A DNA stretch of 64,000 nt from Glycomyces fuscus. GTDB taxonomy: Bacteria; Actinomycetota; Actinomycetes; Streptosporangiales; Streptosporangiaceae. Of this stretch, positions 26,168 to 34,687 are shown one piece after another. The stretch lies in assembly GCA_002529455.1 (NCBI GenBank), contig NYMS01000048.1:248001-312000 (forward strand). Reading direction: 5' to 3'. The notes beneath the pieces are model-generated. The model saw only the letters and a program-made list of their open reading frames with translations, ran no database searches and had not been told where the DNA came from. A program made the translations under genes and the position numbers. Numbering within the stretch: the first letter of the stretch is position 1; every line of letters starts with the position of its first letter.

Positions 26168-26755
26168 ATGGTGCCTCCCGACGTCTTCCGCGAGCAGCCC
26201 GCCCTCACCGGGACGAAGGTCCGCCTCGAACCCCTCGACGCCAGGACGGGCGAGCACTTCATCGAACCGGTGCTGCGCATGGACCCCGAGGTGCGCCGCC
26301 TCACCGGCACACACCGGGAGTTCACCAGGGAGGAGCTGGTGCGCTGGGCCGCGACGCGGCCCGACCACCACGACCGCGCCGACTGGGTGATCTTCGCGAG
26401 GGAGGACGGCGCGCCCGTGGGCGAGTGCGCGCTGATCGACCTCGACCCCGACAACGCCTGCGTCGGCTACCGGATCGCGCTCAACGGCATGTCCGTCACC
26501 GGGAGGGGCTACGGCACCGAGGCCACGGACCTGGTGCTGGAGTACGCCTTCACCGTGGCCGGGCTGCACCGGGTCGCCCTGGAGGTGTTCGCGTTCAACA
26601 CCAACGCGCAGAAGTCCTACGCCCGGTCGGGCTTCGTCAGGGAGGGCGTCTGGCGCGAGTCCCTGCGCTGGGACGGCGAGTGGCACGACGCGGTGCTGAT
26701 GTCGATCCTGGCCGGGGAGTACGCCGAACTGCGGGCCGCCCGGGAGCGCGGCTAG
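26168..26755 (+). CDS. GNAT-family N-acetyltransferase (RimJ/RimL type)
   Basis: 195 aa from ATG 26168. It has the RimJ-like pattern: LTGTKVRLEPLDARTGEHFI at the N-terminus, acetyl-CoA loop (VTGRGYGTEATDLVLEYAF, a Q/RxxGxG/A variant), then LHRVALEVFAFNTNAQKSYA and SGFVREGVWRE. The substrate may be a protein N-terminus or a small amine and cannot be told. Single gene; the long palindromic repeat at 26785-26843 follows its stop. Confidence 0.88.
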   Translation: MVPPDVFREQPALTGTKVRLEPLDARTGEHFIEPVLRMDPEVRRLTGTHREFTREELVRWAATRPDHHDRADWVIFAREDGAPVGECALIDLDPDNACVGYRIALNGMSVTGRGYGTEATDLVLEYAFTVAGLHRVALEVFAFNTNAQKSYARSGFVREGVWRESLRWDGEWHDAVLMSILAGEYAELRAARERG

Positions 26756-26784
26756 GCGGTGACCGAAAGGGAGCCCTGTTCTCC

Positions 26785-26843
26785 GTGATCTTGTACTTAT
26801 AGCGAGGCTCGAACGTCCAACCTCGCTATAAGTACAAGATCAC
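26785..26843 (+). repeat. Long palindromic repeat, copy 1 (possible terminator)
   Basis: Two perfect 23-bp arms (26785-26807 and 26821-26843) around a 13-base loop containing CTCGAAC. The left arm begins GTGATCTTGTACTTATAGC. It sits 29 bp after the GNAT stop. A diverged copy is at 34222-34280. AT-richer than its surroundings, with no T-run. Confidence 0.8.
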
Positions 26844-26913
26844 CGCAGGTCAGAACCCTTGCGCCACACCGGTAACACTTCCGGCCGACCCACCAGGCAC
26901 TACCCTCGGGCCC

Positions 26914-27384
26914 ATGCCCGTTCCTGACTTCCTTCTCGCGCTCCGCAGCCACGTCGGCCACGGACTCCTCCCCCTCGTCGGGGTGACGGCGGTGGTGATC
27001 GGCGAGGAGGGCGACGTCCTCCTGCACCGGCGCGCGGACGACGGCCGGTGGTGCACGCCCGGCGGCATCCTGGAACCGGAGGAGCAGCCCGCCCGGGCCG
27101 TGGTCCGCGAGGTGCGCGAGGAGACCGGCCTGGAGGTCGAGGTGGAGCGGCTCACCAGCGTGGTCGCCCAGGAGCCCTTCACCTATCCCAACGGCGACCG
27201 CGTGCAGTTCCTCGACCTGGCCTTCCGCTGCCGGCCCGTGGGCGGAGCGCCCGACGCCAGCGGTGACGAGAGCCTGGACGTGCGCTGGTTCCCGCCCAAG
27301 GCCCTGCCGGACATGCCCCAGCGCATCCTCGACCGGATCGCCTACGCCCGCCAGGACCGCGCGGAGCCGTTCTACCTCACCTGA
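26914..27384 (+). CDS. Nudix hydrolase
   Basis: 156 aa. The Nudix box fits GX5EX7REVREETGL at about residues 48-70 with all metal-binding glutamates, followed by LEVEVERLTSVVAQEPF. Nudix enzymes cleave nucleoside diphosphates linked to another moiety. The N-terminal helix (VPDFLLALRSHVGHG) and GVTAVVIGEEGDVLLHRRAD resemble ADP-ribose or NADH pyrophosphatase-like members. The substrate is unknown. Single gene after the palindromic repeat. Confidence 0.9.
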   Translation: MPVPDFLLALRSHVGHGLLPLVGVTAVVIGEEGDVLLHRRADDGRWCTPGGILEPEEQPARAVVREVREETGLEVEVERLTSVVAQEPFTYPNGDRVQFLDLAFRCRPVGGAPDASGDESLDVRWFPPKALPDMPQRILDRIAYARQDRAEPFYLT

Positions 27385-27497
27385 GACCCGGCGCCCCGGA
27401 AGGGGCCGGTCCGCCACGGGGGCGGGTCCCGGCCGGCGGGTGCGTCCGCCGCCGGGGGAGTGGCGCCCCGAACCCCGCGGGACCCGTCCCACGCCGC

Positions 27498-28208
27498 TCA
27501 GGGCGCCCCGCAGGGCAGGGTCGCGAGCCCGTCCACCGTCTCGGCGAGGTCGCGGCCCGAGACGTCCGGCGGGGCGAAGACCGACGGGAAGCGCCCCTCC
27601 AGGTGGGAGGACCAGCCGGTCACCAGCCCCGCGTTCCTCGCCCCGGCGACGTCCCATCCGTGCGCGGTGACCAGGGCCAGCCGCTCCGGGGGGACCCCCA
27701 GGGACCGCGCGGCGGCCCGGTAGGCGCCCGGCGCGGGCTTCCACTCCCCGGCGGGGCGGGCGGCCGGCACGTCCTCCACCAGGTGGAGCAGACCGGCGCG
27801 CTCCAGCAGCCTCCGGGGCAGCACGTCGTCGTGGTTGCCCAGGACCACGGCCCGCAGTCCGGCTCCGCGCGCGGCGCGCAGCGCGGCCTCCGCCTCCGGG
27901 CGGGGATCGAGTCCGGCCATGCCCTCGACGATGGCGTCCTCGGCGGAGGGGGCGATCTGGTGGCCGGTGATGTCGCGCAGCGCGCCCCGGACCACGTCCT
28001 CGAAGGAGCGGTCGGCGCCGTCGCCGCCCACCAGGGCCAGGGCGAACGAGTCGCGCAGCAGGTGGTCCGACCAGCGGGTCATGAGCACCCGGGGGATCCC
28101 GGCCTCCCGGAACCGCCACTCCAGGGGCGCGAGGGGGAAGAGGGTGTCGAGGACGTCGAGGACGAGGGCGGCCGGGCGGAGCGGTCGCCCGGCGGGGCGT
28201 TCGGACAT
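27498..28208 (-). CDS. HAD-superfamily hydrolase, type II 2-haloacid-dehalogenase-like
   Basis: 236 aa. HAD motif I appears as VLDVLDTLFPL with the first Asp present. Motif II is VVLGNHDD, where many dehalogenases have LSN or LTN. Lys of motif III is in WKPAPGAYRAAA, and motif IV is VTAHGWDVAGARNAGL, typical of the haloacid-dehalogenase II group. It may be a phosphatase or dehalogenase. Single gene, convergent with the Nudix gene. Confidence 0.85.
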   Translation of the reverse strand: MSERPAGRPLRPAALVLDVLDTLFPLAPLEWRFREAGIPRVLMTRWSDHLLRDSFALALVGGDGADRSFEDVVRGALRDITGHQIAPSAEDAIVEGMAGLDPRPEAEAALRAARGAGLRAVVLGNHDDVLPRRLLERAGLLHLVEDVPAARPAGEWKPAPGAYRAAARSLGVPPERLALVTAHGWDVAGARNAGLVTGWSSHLEGRFPSVFAPPDVSGRDLAETVDGLATLPCGAP

Positions 28209-28330
28209 GGGTGCGGCTCCAGGGGGTCGGGAACGGCCACCCCAGTCCTACCCGGGTACGGGGCCCTTCGCCCCTCCCGGCCGCCCGGTCACCGGCGCCC
28301 CGGCGGCGGCGCGCCGGTTCCCCGCGCTCC

Positions 28331-28375
28331 CCGCCCCGGCCACCGGCGCCACCGCCCCGGCCACCGGCGCCACCG
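28331..28375. repeat. Short tandem repeat
   Basis: Two exact copies of a 21-bp unit (28331-28351 and 28352-28372) plus a partial third. They lie in the 215-bp gap between the HAD and idi genes. Probably slippage-prone GC-rich sequence; no role is apparent. Confidence 0.6.
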
Positions 28376-28423
28376 CGCTGGCTCCCGGGGGCCGCCGCCC
28401 CCGCTCCGGCGCCGCCGCACGGC

Positions 28424-28987
28424 TCAGAGCGCGTCCAGGAGGGGGATCTGCTCGACCGCCCACGGGCTCAGCAGCCACGGTGTCCGCTCGGCGACCGCCA
28501 CCAGGTCCGACCACTCCGTCCACGCGTACTCGGCCACCTCCGACGGGTCGGGGTCCGGGACCGGGCCGTCCTCCGCGCGGGCCCAGAAGACCGGACAGAA
28601 CTCGTTCTCCACGATCCCCTCGGCCGACACCGCCCGGTACCGGAAGTCGGGCAGCGCGGACCGCACCCCGCTGACGCGCATCCCCAGCTCCTGGGCGACC
28701 CGGCGGCGCACGGCCGCCTCGAAGTCCTCGTCCGGGCCGGGGTGGCCGCAGCAGCTGTTCGTCCACACCCCCGGCCACGTGGTCTTGTCCAGGGCGCGGC
28801 GGGTGAGGAGCACCCGCCCGTCCGCGTCCAGGACGTAGCAGGAGAACGCCAGGTGCAGCGGGGTGTCCCGGGTGTGCACGCTGGCCTTGTCGGCGACACC
28901 CACGCGCCGGTGCCGCTCGTCGAGCAGCACCACGAGTTCGGGCTCGGAACCGCCGCCCGCGCTCGCGGCGGCCTTCTGCTGGGTCAC
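28424..28987 (-). CDS. idi: Isopentenyl-diphosphate delta-isomerase, type I
   Basis: 187 aa from GTG 28987, preceded by GGGGAGAAGA. An ATG at 29044 would add 19 residues but has no ribosome site. It interconverts IPP and DMAPP for isoprenoid synthesis. The catalytic Cys is in TNSCCGHP, the metal Glu in RRRVAQELGM and the second Glu in ENEFCP; all are intact. It stands alone, not next to carotenoid or MEP-pathway genes. ATACG-N7-CGTAT, around a CACGTG, lies just upstream near 29043-29059 and could be an operator. Confidence 0.93.
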   Translation of the reverse strand: MTQQKAAASAGGGSEPELVVLLDERHRRVGVADKASVHTRDTPLHLAFSCYVLDADGRVLLTRRALDKTTWPGVWTNSCCGHPGPDEDFEAAVRRRVAQELGMRVSGVRSALPDFRYRAVSAEGIVENEFCPVFWARAEDGPVPDPDPSEVAEYAWTEWSDLVAVAERTPWLLSPWAVEQIPLLDAL

Positions 28988-29253
28988 GGCTCTTCTCCCC
29001 GCTTCCGGGACCACCGCGCCGCGCACGCGGTCATCCCTGTTCATACGTCACGTGCGTATTCATGCTTCTCACACGGTTTCGGTCTCCCCTTCCATACTCA
29101 CCCGTCACTCACACCCGATGCGCACCGGCTCCCTCGGACCGTGCTCCGCGCGGTCCGAGGGTGCGCATACAGTTCCTGATGGCCCCGAGTCGGGAGCCAT
29201 CGGGCACAGGGACGGGAGGCCGGCCGCGGCGACCGCGGCGCGGCGGTGGAGCG

Positions 29254-30753
29254 GTGACGGAGACGATGACGGACACGGATGCGCAGACACGGCCGGAGGA
29301 ACCGGAGAACCCGGTGGAGCGGATCGATCCCGACCGGCTGGCCGTGTGCCTGGACGTGATCGCCCGCGCCGGGGAGCTGCCCAGCGACCACCCGGACTCG
29401 GCCCTCCTCCAGCGCGCGACCGCCCGCCTGTTCAAACAGGTCAAGGAGCAGCGCCGCAGGGAGCGGCAGGCCGCCCGCAGGGCCCACGACAACGCCGTGT
29501 TCGCGGCCACCGCCACCGCGGCGCCGGACCGGATCGACGACGAGACCAACGGCCGCGCCCTCACCAGCGGGAGCGGCGGCGCCCTCGCCGGGGTGCTGAG
29601 CAGACCCCGGCCCTGCTACGTCTGCAAGCAGAGGTACCGCGAGGTCGACTCCTTCTACCACCAGCTGTGCCCCGCGTGCGCCGCGTTCAACAGGGAGCGC
29701 CGGGCCGCCCGCACCGACCTGACCGGCCGACGCGCCCTGCTCACCGGCGGCCGGGCCAAGATCGGCATGTACATCGCCCTCCGGCTGCTCAGGGACGGCG
29801 CGCACACCACCGTCACCACGCGGTTCCCCAACGACGCGGTACGCCGGTTCGCCGCGATGCCCGACAGCGGCGAGTGGCTGCACCGGCTGCGGGTGGTGGG
29901 CGTCGACCTGCGCGACCCCGCCCAGGTGCTGCGGCTGGCCGACTCGGTGGCCGAACAGGGGCCGCTGGACATCCTCATCAACAACGCGGCCCAGACGGTG
30001 CGCCGGTCGCCGGGCTCCTACGCGCCGCTGGCCGCCGCCGAGGCCGAACCGCTCACGGGCGAGGGGCTCCCCGAGCCGCTGGTGCTGGGCGGGGTGCGCC
30101 CGCACGCCCTGGAGGGGCGCACCGGCCCGGCGCAGGACGCTCCGGCGACCCACGCGCTCACCCCGGCCATGCTCACCTCGCTGGCGCTGACCACGGGCTC
30201 GGCCTCGATGGAGAGGGTGCGCACCGGGACGGCGATCGACGCCGGAGGGCTGGTCCCCGACCTGGCGCCGGTGAACAGCTGGACGCGGCGGATCGGCGAG
30301 GTCGACCCCGTCGAGATGCTGGAGGTGCAGCTGTGCAACGTGAGCGCGCCGTTCCTGCTGGTGGACCGGTTGCGCCCGTCCCTGGCCGCGTCCCCGGCGC
30401 GCCGCACCTACATCGTCAACGTGTCGGCGATGGAGGGGGTGTTCGGCCGCGGTTACAAGGGGCCGGGGCACCCCCACACGAACATGGCCAAGGCCGCGCT
30501 CAACATGCTCACCCGCACCAGCGCCCAGGAGATGCTGGAGTCCGACGGCATCCTGATGACCAGCGTGGACACCGGGTGGATCACGGACGAGCGGCCGCAC
30601 CCGGAGAAGGAGCGGCTGGCCGAGGCCGGGTTCCACGCCCCCCTGGACCTGGAGGACGGGGCCGCGCGGGTGTACGACCCCATCGTCCGGGGCGAGCTGG
30701 GCGAGGACCTGCACGGGTGCTTCCTGAAGGACTACGCCCCCGCCAACTGGTAG
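29254..30753 (+). CDS. SDR-family protein with N-terminal zinc-knuckle-like region
   Basis: 499 aa from GTG 29254 (GGTGGAG upstream); ATG 29266 is also possible. About 115 charged residues (RLFKQVKEQRRRERQAAR) precede a four-Cys cluster, Cys121, Cys124, Cys139 and Cys142, likely a zinc site. A Rossmann domain follows with TGGRAKIG (164-171), DILINNAAQT and the catalytic-Ser equivalent in VNVSAMEG. The usual YxxxK reads T-N-M-A-K, so the active Tyr is missing. An unusual insertion (about 325-400) separates the NNA motif from the Ser motif. Rossmann fold is certain; oxidoreductase activity is doubtful. Confidence 0.8.
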   Translation: MTETMTDTDAQTRPEEPENPVERIDPDRLAVCLDVIARAGELPSDHPDSALLQRATARLFKQVKEQRRRERQAARRAHDNAVFAATATAAPDRIDDETNGRALTSGSGGALAGVLSRPRPCYVCKQRYREVDSFYHQLCPACAAFNRERRAARTDLTGRRALLTGGRAKIGMYIALRLLRDGAHTTVTTRFPNDAVRRFAAMPDSGEWLHRLRVVGVDLRDPAQVLRLADSVAEQGPLDILINNAAQTVRRSPGSYAPLAAAEAEPLTGEGLPEPLVLGGVRPHALEGRTGPAQDAPATHALTPAMLTSLALTTGSASMERVRTGTAIDAGGLVPDLAPVNSWTRRIGEVDPVEMLEVQLCNVSAPFLLVDRLRPSLAASPARRTYIVNVSAMEGVFGRGYKGPGHPHTNMAKAALNMLTRTSAQEMLESDGILMTSVDTGWITDERPHPEKERLAEAGFHAPLDLEDGAARVYDPIVRGELGEDLHGCFLKDYAPANW

Positions 30754-30857
30754 GGGCGGCCGGAAGCCGGGCGTCCCCAGGGGCCCCAGGAGACCCCACC
30801 GGGACGAGCGGCGGTGGGGGCTGGGGACGGCCGCCGCCCGGGGGAGTCGGACTCCGC

Positions 30858-31520
30858 CTACTCCGCGTGCCCGTTGCGGTAGGCCCAGGCCGCCACCTCC
30901 ACGCGGTTGCGCGCGCCCAGCTTGGCCTGCACGCTCGCCAGGTGCGTCTTGACCGTGCTCACGGTGACGAACAGCTCCGCGGCCACCTCGGTGTTGGTCA
31001 GCCCCCGCGCCACCGCGCGCACGATGTCCAGCTCCCGCACGGTCAGTCCGCAGTCCCCCGGCGCGAGCCGGGGCGCCGCCGCGAAGTGCCGCAGCAGCCG
31101 CACGGTGACCCTCGGGGAGACCAGGGCGTCACCCCTGGCGGCGGCCCGCACCGCCTCCACCAGCAGGGCCGGTCCGGCGTCCTTGAGCAGGAACCCGACC
31201 GCCCCTCCGGTGAGCGCCGCGTGCACGTACTCGTCCAGGTCGAACGTGGTCACCACGACCACCCGGAGCGGGTCGGCCACCCCCGGACCGGCCAGCCGCC
31301 GGGTGGCCTCCAGGCCGTCCACCCCCGGCATCCGGATGTCCATGAGCACCACGTCCGGGCGCAGCTCCCGCGCCAGCCGGACCGCCTCCAGGCCGTCACC
31401 GGCCTCTCCCACCACCTCGACGCCGTCCTCGGCCGCCAGCATGTACCGGAACCCGGTCCGCACCATGGCCTGGTCGTCCGCCAGCAGCACCCGGATCGGC
31501 GCCGTGCCGTTCCCGGACAC
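30858..31520 (-). CDS. NarL/FixJ-family response regulator
   Basis: 220 aa from GTG 31520, which follows GGAGGGGA at good spacing. A start at 31565, overlapping the kinase stop (GTGA), is also plausible and would add 15 residues. The receiver domain begins IRVLLADDQAMVRTGF and contains the phospho-acceptor Asp in RPDVVLMDIRMPG and Lys in FLLKDAG. The C-terminal LuxR-type HTH is LTVRELDIVRAVARGLTNTE. It pairs with the upstream histidine kinase. The regulated genes are unknown. Confidence 0.9.
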   Translation of the reverse strand: MSGNGTAPIRVLLADDQAMVRTGFRYMLAAEDGVEVVGEAGDGLEAVRLARELRPDVVLMDIRMPGVDGLEATRRLAGPGVADPLRVVVVTTFDLDEYVHAALTGGAVGFLLKDAGPALLVEAVRAAARGDALVSPRVTVRLLRHFAAAPRLAPGDCGLTVRELDIVRAVARGLTNTEVAAELFVTVSTVKTHLASVQAKLGARNRVEVAAWAYRNGHAE

Positions 31521-31561
31521 CGCACGCTCCCCTCCGCCCTCCTGGGACCCCCGCATCACCG

Positions 31562-32809
31562 TCACCCCTGCTCCCCGACCGTCGAACGTCGCTCCGGGCC
31601 GTGGCCCGCCCGCTCCAGCGGCAGCCGCGCCGCCACCTCCCAGCCCCGGTCCCGGGGCCCCGCGGAGAACACGCCGCCGAGCAGGCGCACCCGCTCCGCC
31701 ATGCCGACCAGGCCGAACCCGCCCCCGGCCGCACCCGAGGCCCCCTGGCCGTCGTCGCTCACCCGCACCCCGACCTCCTCCGGTCCGGCCTCCACCGACA
31801 CCTCCACCAGGGTGGCGCCCCGGGCGTGCCGCAGCGCGTTGGTGACCGACTCCTGGGCGATCCGCAGCACCGACGTTCCGGCGGTCGGCGGCAGGGCGTC
31901 CACGGGACCGCCGCACCGCACCACCACCTCCGGGCGGCCGTCGGCCGCCGGCGTCGCCAGCCGGGCCAGCTCCGCGGCGGTGTCCGGGGCCAGCGGCACG
32001 TCACCCGGTTCCCGCAGGCGCGAGACCATCCCGCGCATGGACTCCAGGGCGCGCGCCCCCGCCGCCTCGATCTCGGGCAGTGCGGTCCGCACCGCGCCGG
32101 GGTCGCGGTCGGCGATGTGGCGCAGCGCCTGCGCCTGGACGACGATGCCGGTCACCTCGTGCGCCACGACGTCGTGCAGGTCGCGGGCGATCGCCAGTCG
32201 CTCCTGGGACCGGGCGTGTTCCACGTGGGAGCGCCGCTGGGCCTCCCGCCACCGCAGGTACAGCCCCGGAGCCAGCCCCGCGGCCACGAACATCAGCGAC
32301 GTGCTGGCCAGGCTCACGTAGTAGGGGACGGGCTCCCGTGCGTAGTCCGAGAGGATGGCCGCGAAGGCGCACAGCGCCACCGCGCCGATCTGCCAGGGGC
32401 CGCACCGCAGCCCGGCCAGCACGAGCAGCACCAGCAGCCCGCTGACCTCCGAGCTCGCGAAGGCGTACCCGAACGCCCCCGTGGGCAGCGGCCACAGCAC
32501 CGCCGAGGTCGCCAGCACCGCGGCCGCGGCCGCCGCACCGGTCACCGCGGTCGGCACCGGTCCCGACGACGGGCGCAGGGCGGACAGGGCGAGCGCGCAG
32601 ACCACCCCGCCGGAGACCACCGGCGCGTAGTCCATGGCGGAGTGCGGAGGCCCCATCCAGCCCGGGCTGGAGAAGTTGCCGTGAACGCGCAGCAGGTCCA
32701 GGGCCCACATCGCCGCGAGCAGGCACGCCACGGCCCACGGCGCGAGCCGGGGCAGCGCGCCGCCGATCCGGCCGCCGCCGAGCGTCGCGAACATCCTGTT
32801 CATGGCCAT
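31562..32809 (-). CDS. Membrane sensor histidine kinase (HisKA_3)
   Basis: 415 aa from ATG 32809; ATG 32803 or 32794 are alternatives, and none has a strong ribosome site. About six membrane helices fill residues 15-190 with little extracellular domain. The dimerisation/phosphoacceptor segment ERLAIARDLHDVVAHEVTGI carries the His, and the HATPase region includes LRIAQESVTNALRHARG and GFGLVGMAERV. This is a NarX/DesK-like kinase that may sense membrane state. It forms an operon with the response regulator and diverges from the DUF418 gene. Confidence 0.88.
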   Translation of the reverse strand: MAMNRMFATLGGGRIGGALPRLAPWAVACLLAAMWALDLLRVHGNFSSPGWMGPPHSAMDYAPVVSGGVVCALALSALRPSSGPVPTAVTGAAAAAAVLATSAVLWPLPTGAFGYAFASSEVSGLLVLLVLAGLRCGPWQIGAVALCAFAAILSDYAREPVPYYVSLASTSLMFVAAGLAPGLYLRWREAQRRSHVEHARSQERLAIARDLHDVVAHEVTGIVVQAQALRHIADRDPGAVRTALPEIEAAGARALESMRGMVSRLREPGDVPLAPDTAAELARLATPAADGRPEVVVRCGGPVDALPPTAGTSVLRIAQESVTNALRHARGATLVEVSVEAGPEEVGVRVSDDGQGASGAAGGGFGLVGMAERVRLLGGVFSAGPRDRGWEVAARLPLERAGHGPERRSTVGEQG

Positions 32810-32960
32810 GGCGACCAGCGTAGGCCGCGCGGACGCGGCGGGCCTCGGCCAAAGGTGCGAGGCGGGCGGGCCCGGGCGTCGGCCGTTCGGTCGATGCGCG
32901 CGCACGGGTCCGGAGGCGAGGCTGGGGGCCGTTCACCGTCCGAGGGGGAGAGGGCACCGC

Positions 32961-34172
32961 ATGAGCGAGGCGCGGCACACGACCGAGGTACAGCAGGGGA
33001 CCGAGGCACGGCACACGACCGGGGCCGGGGCCGCGTCCGACGGTGACGTCCCCGGCCTTCCGCCGCCCGCGCGGCGCGTGGTCTTCCTGGACGTCGCCCG
33101 GGCGCTCGCGATGATCGGCGTGGTCATGATGAACGCGTCCTCCGTCGTCTATCCCGTCGAGATGTCGGGGAACGGGGTCTCGAGTCTGCTGACCGACCTC
33201 GTGAACGGCGGCCTCAACCTGCTCATGTCGGGCAGGGCCAGGACGATGCTCATGGTGCTGCTGGGCGCGGGCGTGGTCCTGGCGTGGCGGGCCGCCGCCC
33301 GGCGCGGCGGGCGTCCCGCGGCGGTGATGCTGCGCCGCTACGCCGTCCTGGGGCTGCTGTTCGGACTTCCGCACCTGGCGGTCTTCGACGGGGACATCCT
33401 CACCCAGTACTCGGCCGCGGCGCTGCTGCTGATCCCCCTGGTGCCGCTGCTGCTCGGCGGTTCCCGCCGCCGGCCGCTGGTCGCGGCGGCCGTGCTGTTC
33501 GCCGCCGTGCCGGCGTCGGACCTCCTGCTCTCCCCGTTCTTCGAGGAGTACACCTGGGGGGCCTCGGTGGTGCTCGTCCCGCAGACCCTCGGGTTCTTCT
33601 GCGTGGGCGTGTGGCTGGCCCGCCGCCCGGAGCTCACCGCCGGGCCCGGGGCCGACGCGCGGGGGGCCTCCCGCCTGCCGCTGCGCATGCTGGTGTTCGG
33701 CGCGGTGGTCCAGGGCCTCAGCGTGGTCCTCATGCTCGTCGGCAGCGTGGTGTTCCCGACCGAGTTCGGCGCCGACGGCGTGCCGGTGCGGTCCGTTGGC
33801 GAGACCGTGGTCATCCTCCTGGGGCACACGCTCCTGAACCTGGGCGGAGCCCTGCTCTACCTGGGACTGGTGTGGTGGCTGGTGCTCAGAGGCCGTCGGG
33901 CGTCGCGCGTGCTGGGCACCCTGGCCCCGCTCGGGCGGATGACCCTCACGGTGTACCTGGGCAGCACGGCGGTGTTCCTGGCGGTCATGGGCCCGTTCGA
34001 GGGGACGGTCCCCCTCCTGGCCCAGTACGCCCTGGCCGCCGCCTACTTCGTCGCCACCGCGGTCCTCGCCCACCTGTGGGCGCGCCGGTTCCGGCTCGGC
34101 CCGCTGGAGTGGGTGTGGCGGAGCCTGACCTACCTGCGCCCGGCACCCATGCGCGCCGAGCGCTCCGGCTAG
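32961..34172 (+). CDS. DUF418 membrane protein (YeiB-like)
   Basis: 403 aa from ATG 32961 with GAGGGGGAGAGGG upstream. After a 40-residue polar N-terminus come RRVVFLDVARALAMIGVVMM and about ten membrane helices. It ends with the DUF418 signature GPLEWVWRSLTYLRPAPM. Members are acyltransferase-related membrane proteins of unknown substrate. It diverges from the kinase gene by about 150 bp, so it may belong to that sensor's regulon. The palindromic repeat copy 2 follows 50 bp after the stop. Confidence 0.88.
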   Translation: MSEARHTTEVQQGTEARHTTGAGAASDGDVPGLPPPARRVVFLDVARALAMIGVVMMNASSVVYPVEMSGNGVSSLLTDLVNGGLNLLMSGRARTMLMVLLGAGVVLAWRAAARRGGRPAAVMLRRYAVLGLLFGLPHLAVFDGDILTQYSAAALLLIPLVPLLLGGSRRRPLVAAAVLFAAVPASDLLLSPFFEEYTWGASVVLVPQTLGFFCVGVWLARRPELTAGPGADARGASRLPLRMLVFGAVVQGLSVVLMLVGSVVFPTEFGADGVPVRSVGETVVILLGHTLLNLGGALLYLGLVWWLVLRGRRASRVLGTLAPLGRMTLTVYLGSTAVFLAVMGPFEGTVPLLAQYALAAAYFVATAVLAHLWARRFRLGPLEWVWRSLTYLRPAPMRAERSG

Positions 34173-34221
34173 CGGGCCGGTCGGACGTGTCGCCGGTGTG
34201 GTGCACGGGTCCTGCCCTGCG

Positions 34222-34280
34222 GTGATCTTGTACTTGTAGCCGGCGCCGGTGCTCGAACCCCGCTATGAGTACGAGATCAC
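34222..34280 (+). repeat. Long palindromic repeat, copy 2 (possible terminator)
   Basis: Arms 34222-34240 (GTGATCTTGTACTTGTAGC) and 34262-34280. Three positions differ from perfect complementarity, and in plus-strand RNA all three would be G:U pairs, so the hairpin is kept. The loop retains CTCGAAC as in copy 1 (26785-26843). It is 50 bp after the DUF418 stop. Confidence 0.75.
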
Positions 34281-34370
34281 GGCGGACGAAGCGGAGCCGC
34301 GCGGGGCGCTGCGTTGGCCGGAGCCGCGCAGCGTCCCCGCCCCGCGGCCGGGGGACAGCGCCGGAAGCAC

Positions 34371-34390
34371 CGCCCGGACCGGTCCGGGCG
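34371..34390 (-). terminator. Palindromic terminator after MoaD-like gene
   Basis: CGCCCGGACCGGTCCGGGCG is a perfect 20-bp palindrome, 11 bp downstream of the MoaD/ThiS-like stop on the minus strand. Confidence 0.5.
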
Positions 34391-34401
34391 GCCGGGGTCC
34401 C

Positions 34402-34686
34402 TCAGCCGCCCGCCACCGACGGCAGCACGCGCACGTCCGCACCGTCGCGGACCGGCGCCGCCAGTCCGCCGACGCCGCGGCACTCGTCCTCGTCCACGAA
34501 CACGTTGACGTAGCGGCGCAGCCGCCCCCGCTCGTCGCGGATCCGCCGGTCCAGGCCCGGGTAGCGGGCGGTGAGGGCGTCCAGCACCCCGCCCAGCGCG
34601 GTCCCGTCCTCGACCTCCACCGGAACGTGGGCCGCGCCGTCGGCGTCGGCCCGCAGCAGCCCCGGCAGGTGTACCGTCACCCGCAT
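34402..34686 (-). CDS. MoaD/ThiS-family ubiquitin-like protein
   Basis: 94 aa from ATG 34686, two bases after the stop of the propeller gene (TGAGATG). It is a beta-grasp fold: VTVHLPGLLRADADG, LGGVLDALTARYPGLDRRIR, YVNVFVDEDECRG, ending VRVLPSVAGG. The C-terminal Gly-Gly is what an E1-like enzyme would adenylate for sulfur transfer or protein tagging. No MoeB/ThiF-like E1, MoaE or JAMM protease is nearby. Tight coupling with a BNR propeller gene suggests a joint function that is not known to me. Confidence 0.85.
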   Translation of the reverse strand: MRVTVHLPGLLRADADGAAHVPVEVEDGTALGGVLDALTARYPGLDRRIRDERGRLRRYVNVFVDEDECRGVGGLAAPVRDGADVRVLPSVAGG

Positions 34687-34687
34687 C

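Noticed and set aside
21470..26686. A 1738-codon open frame on the minus strand
   Set aside because: It lies antisense to the GH3 gene and out of frame with the ROK gene, with Arg/Gly/Ala low-complexity content. This is a GC-skew shadow.
28331..28375. Possible CRISPR or satellite array
   Set aside because: Only two 21-bp units without spacers; simple tandem duplication.
34248..34265. tRNA T-arm-like GGGTTCGAGCACC on the minus strand
   Set aside because: It is the loop of palindromic repeat copy 2; no acceptor or anticodon stems can be drawn.
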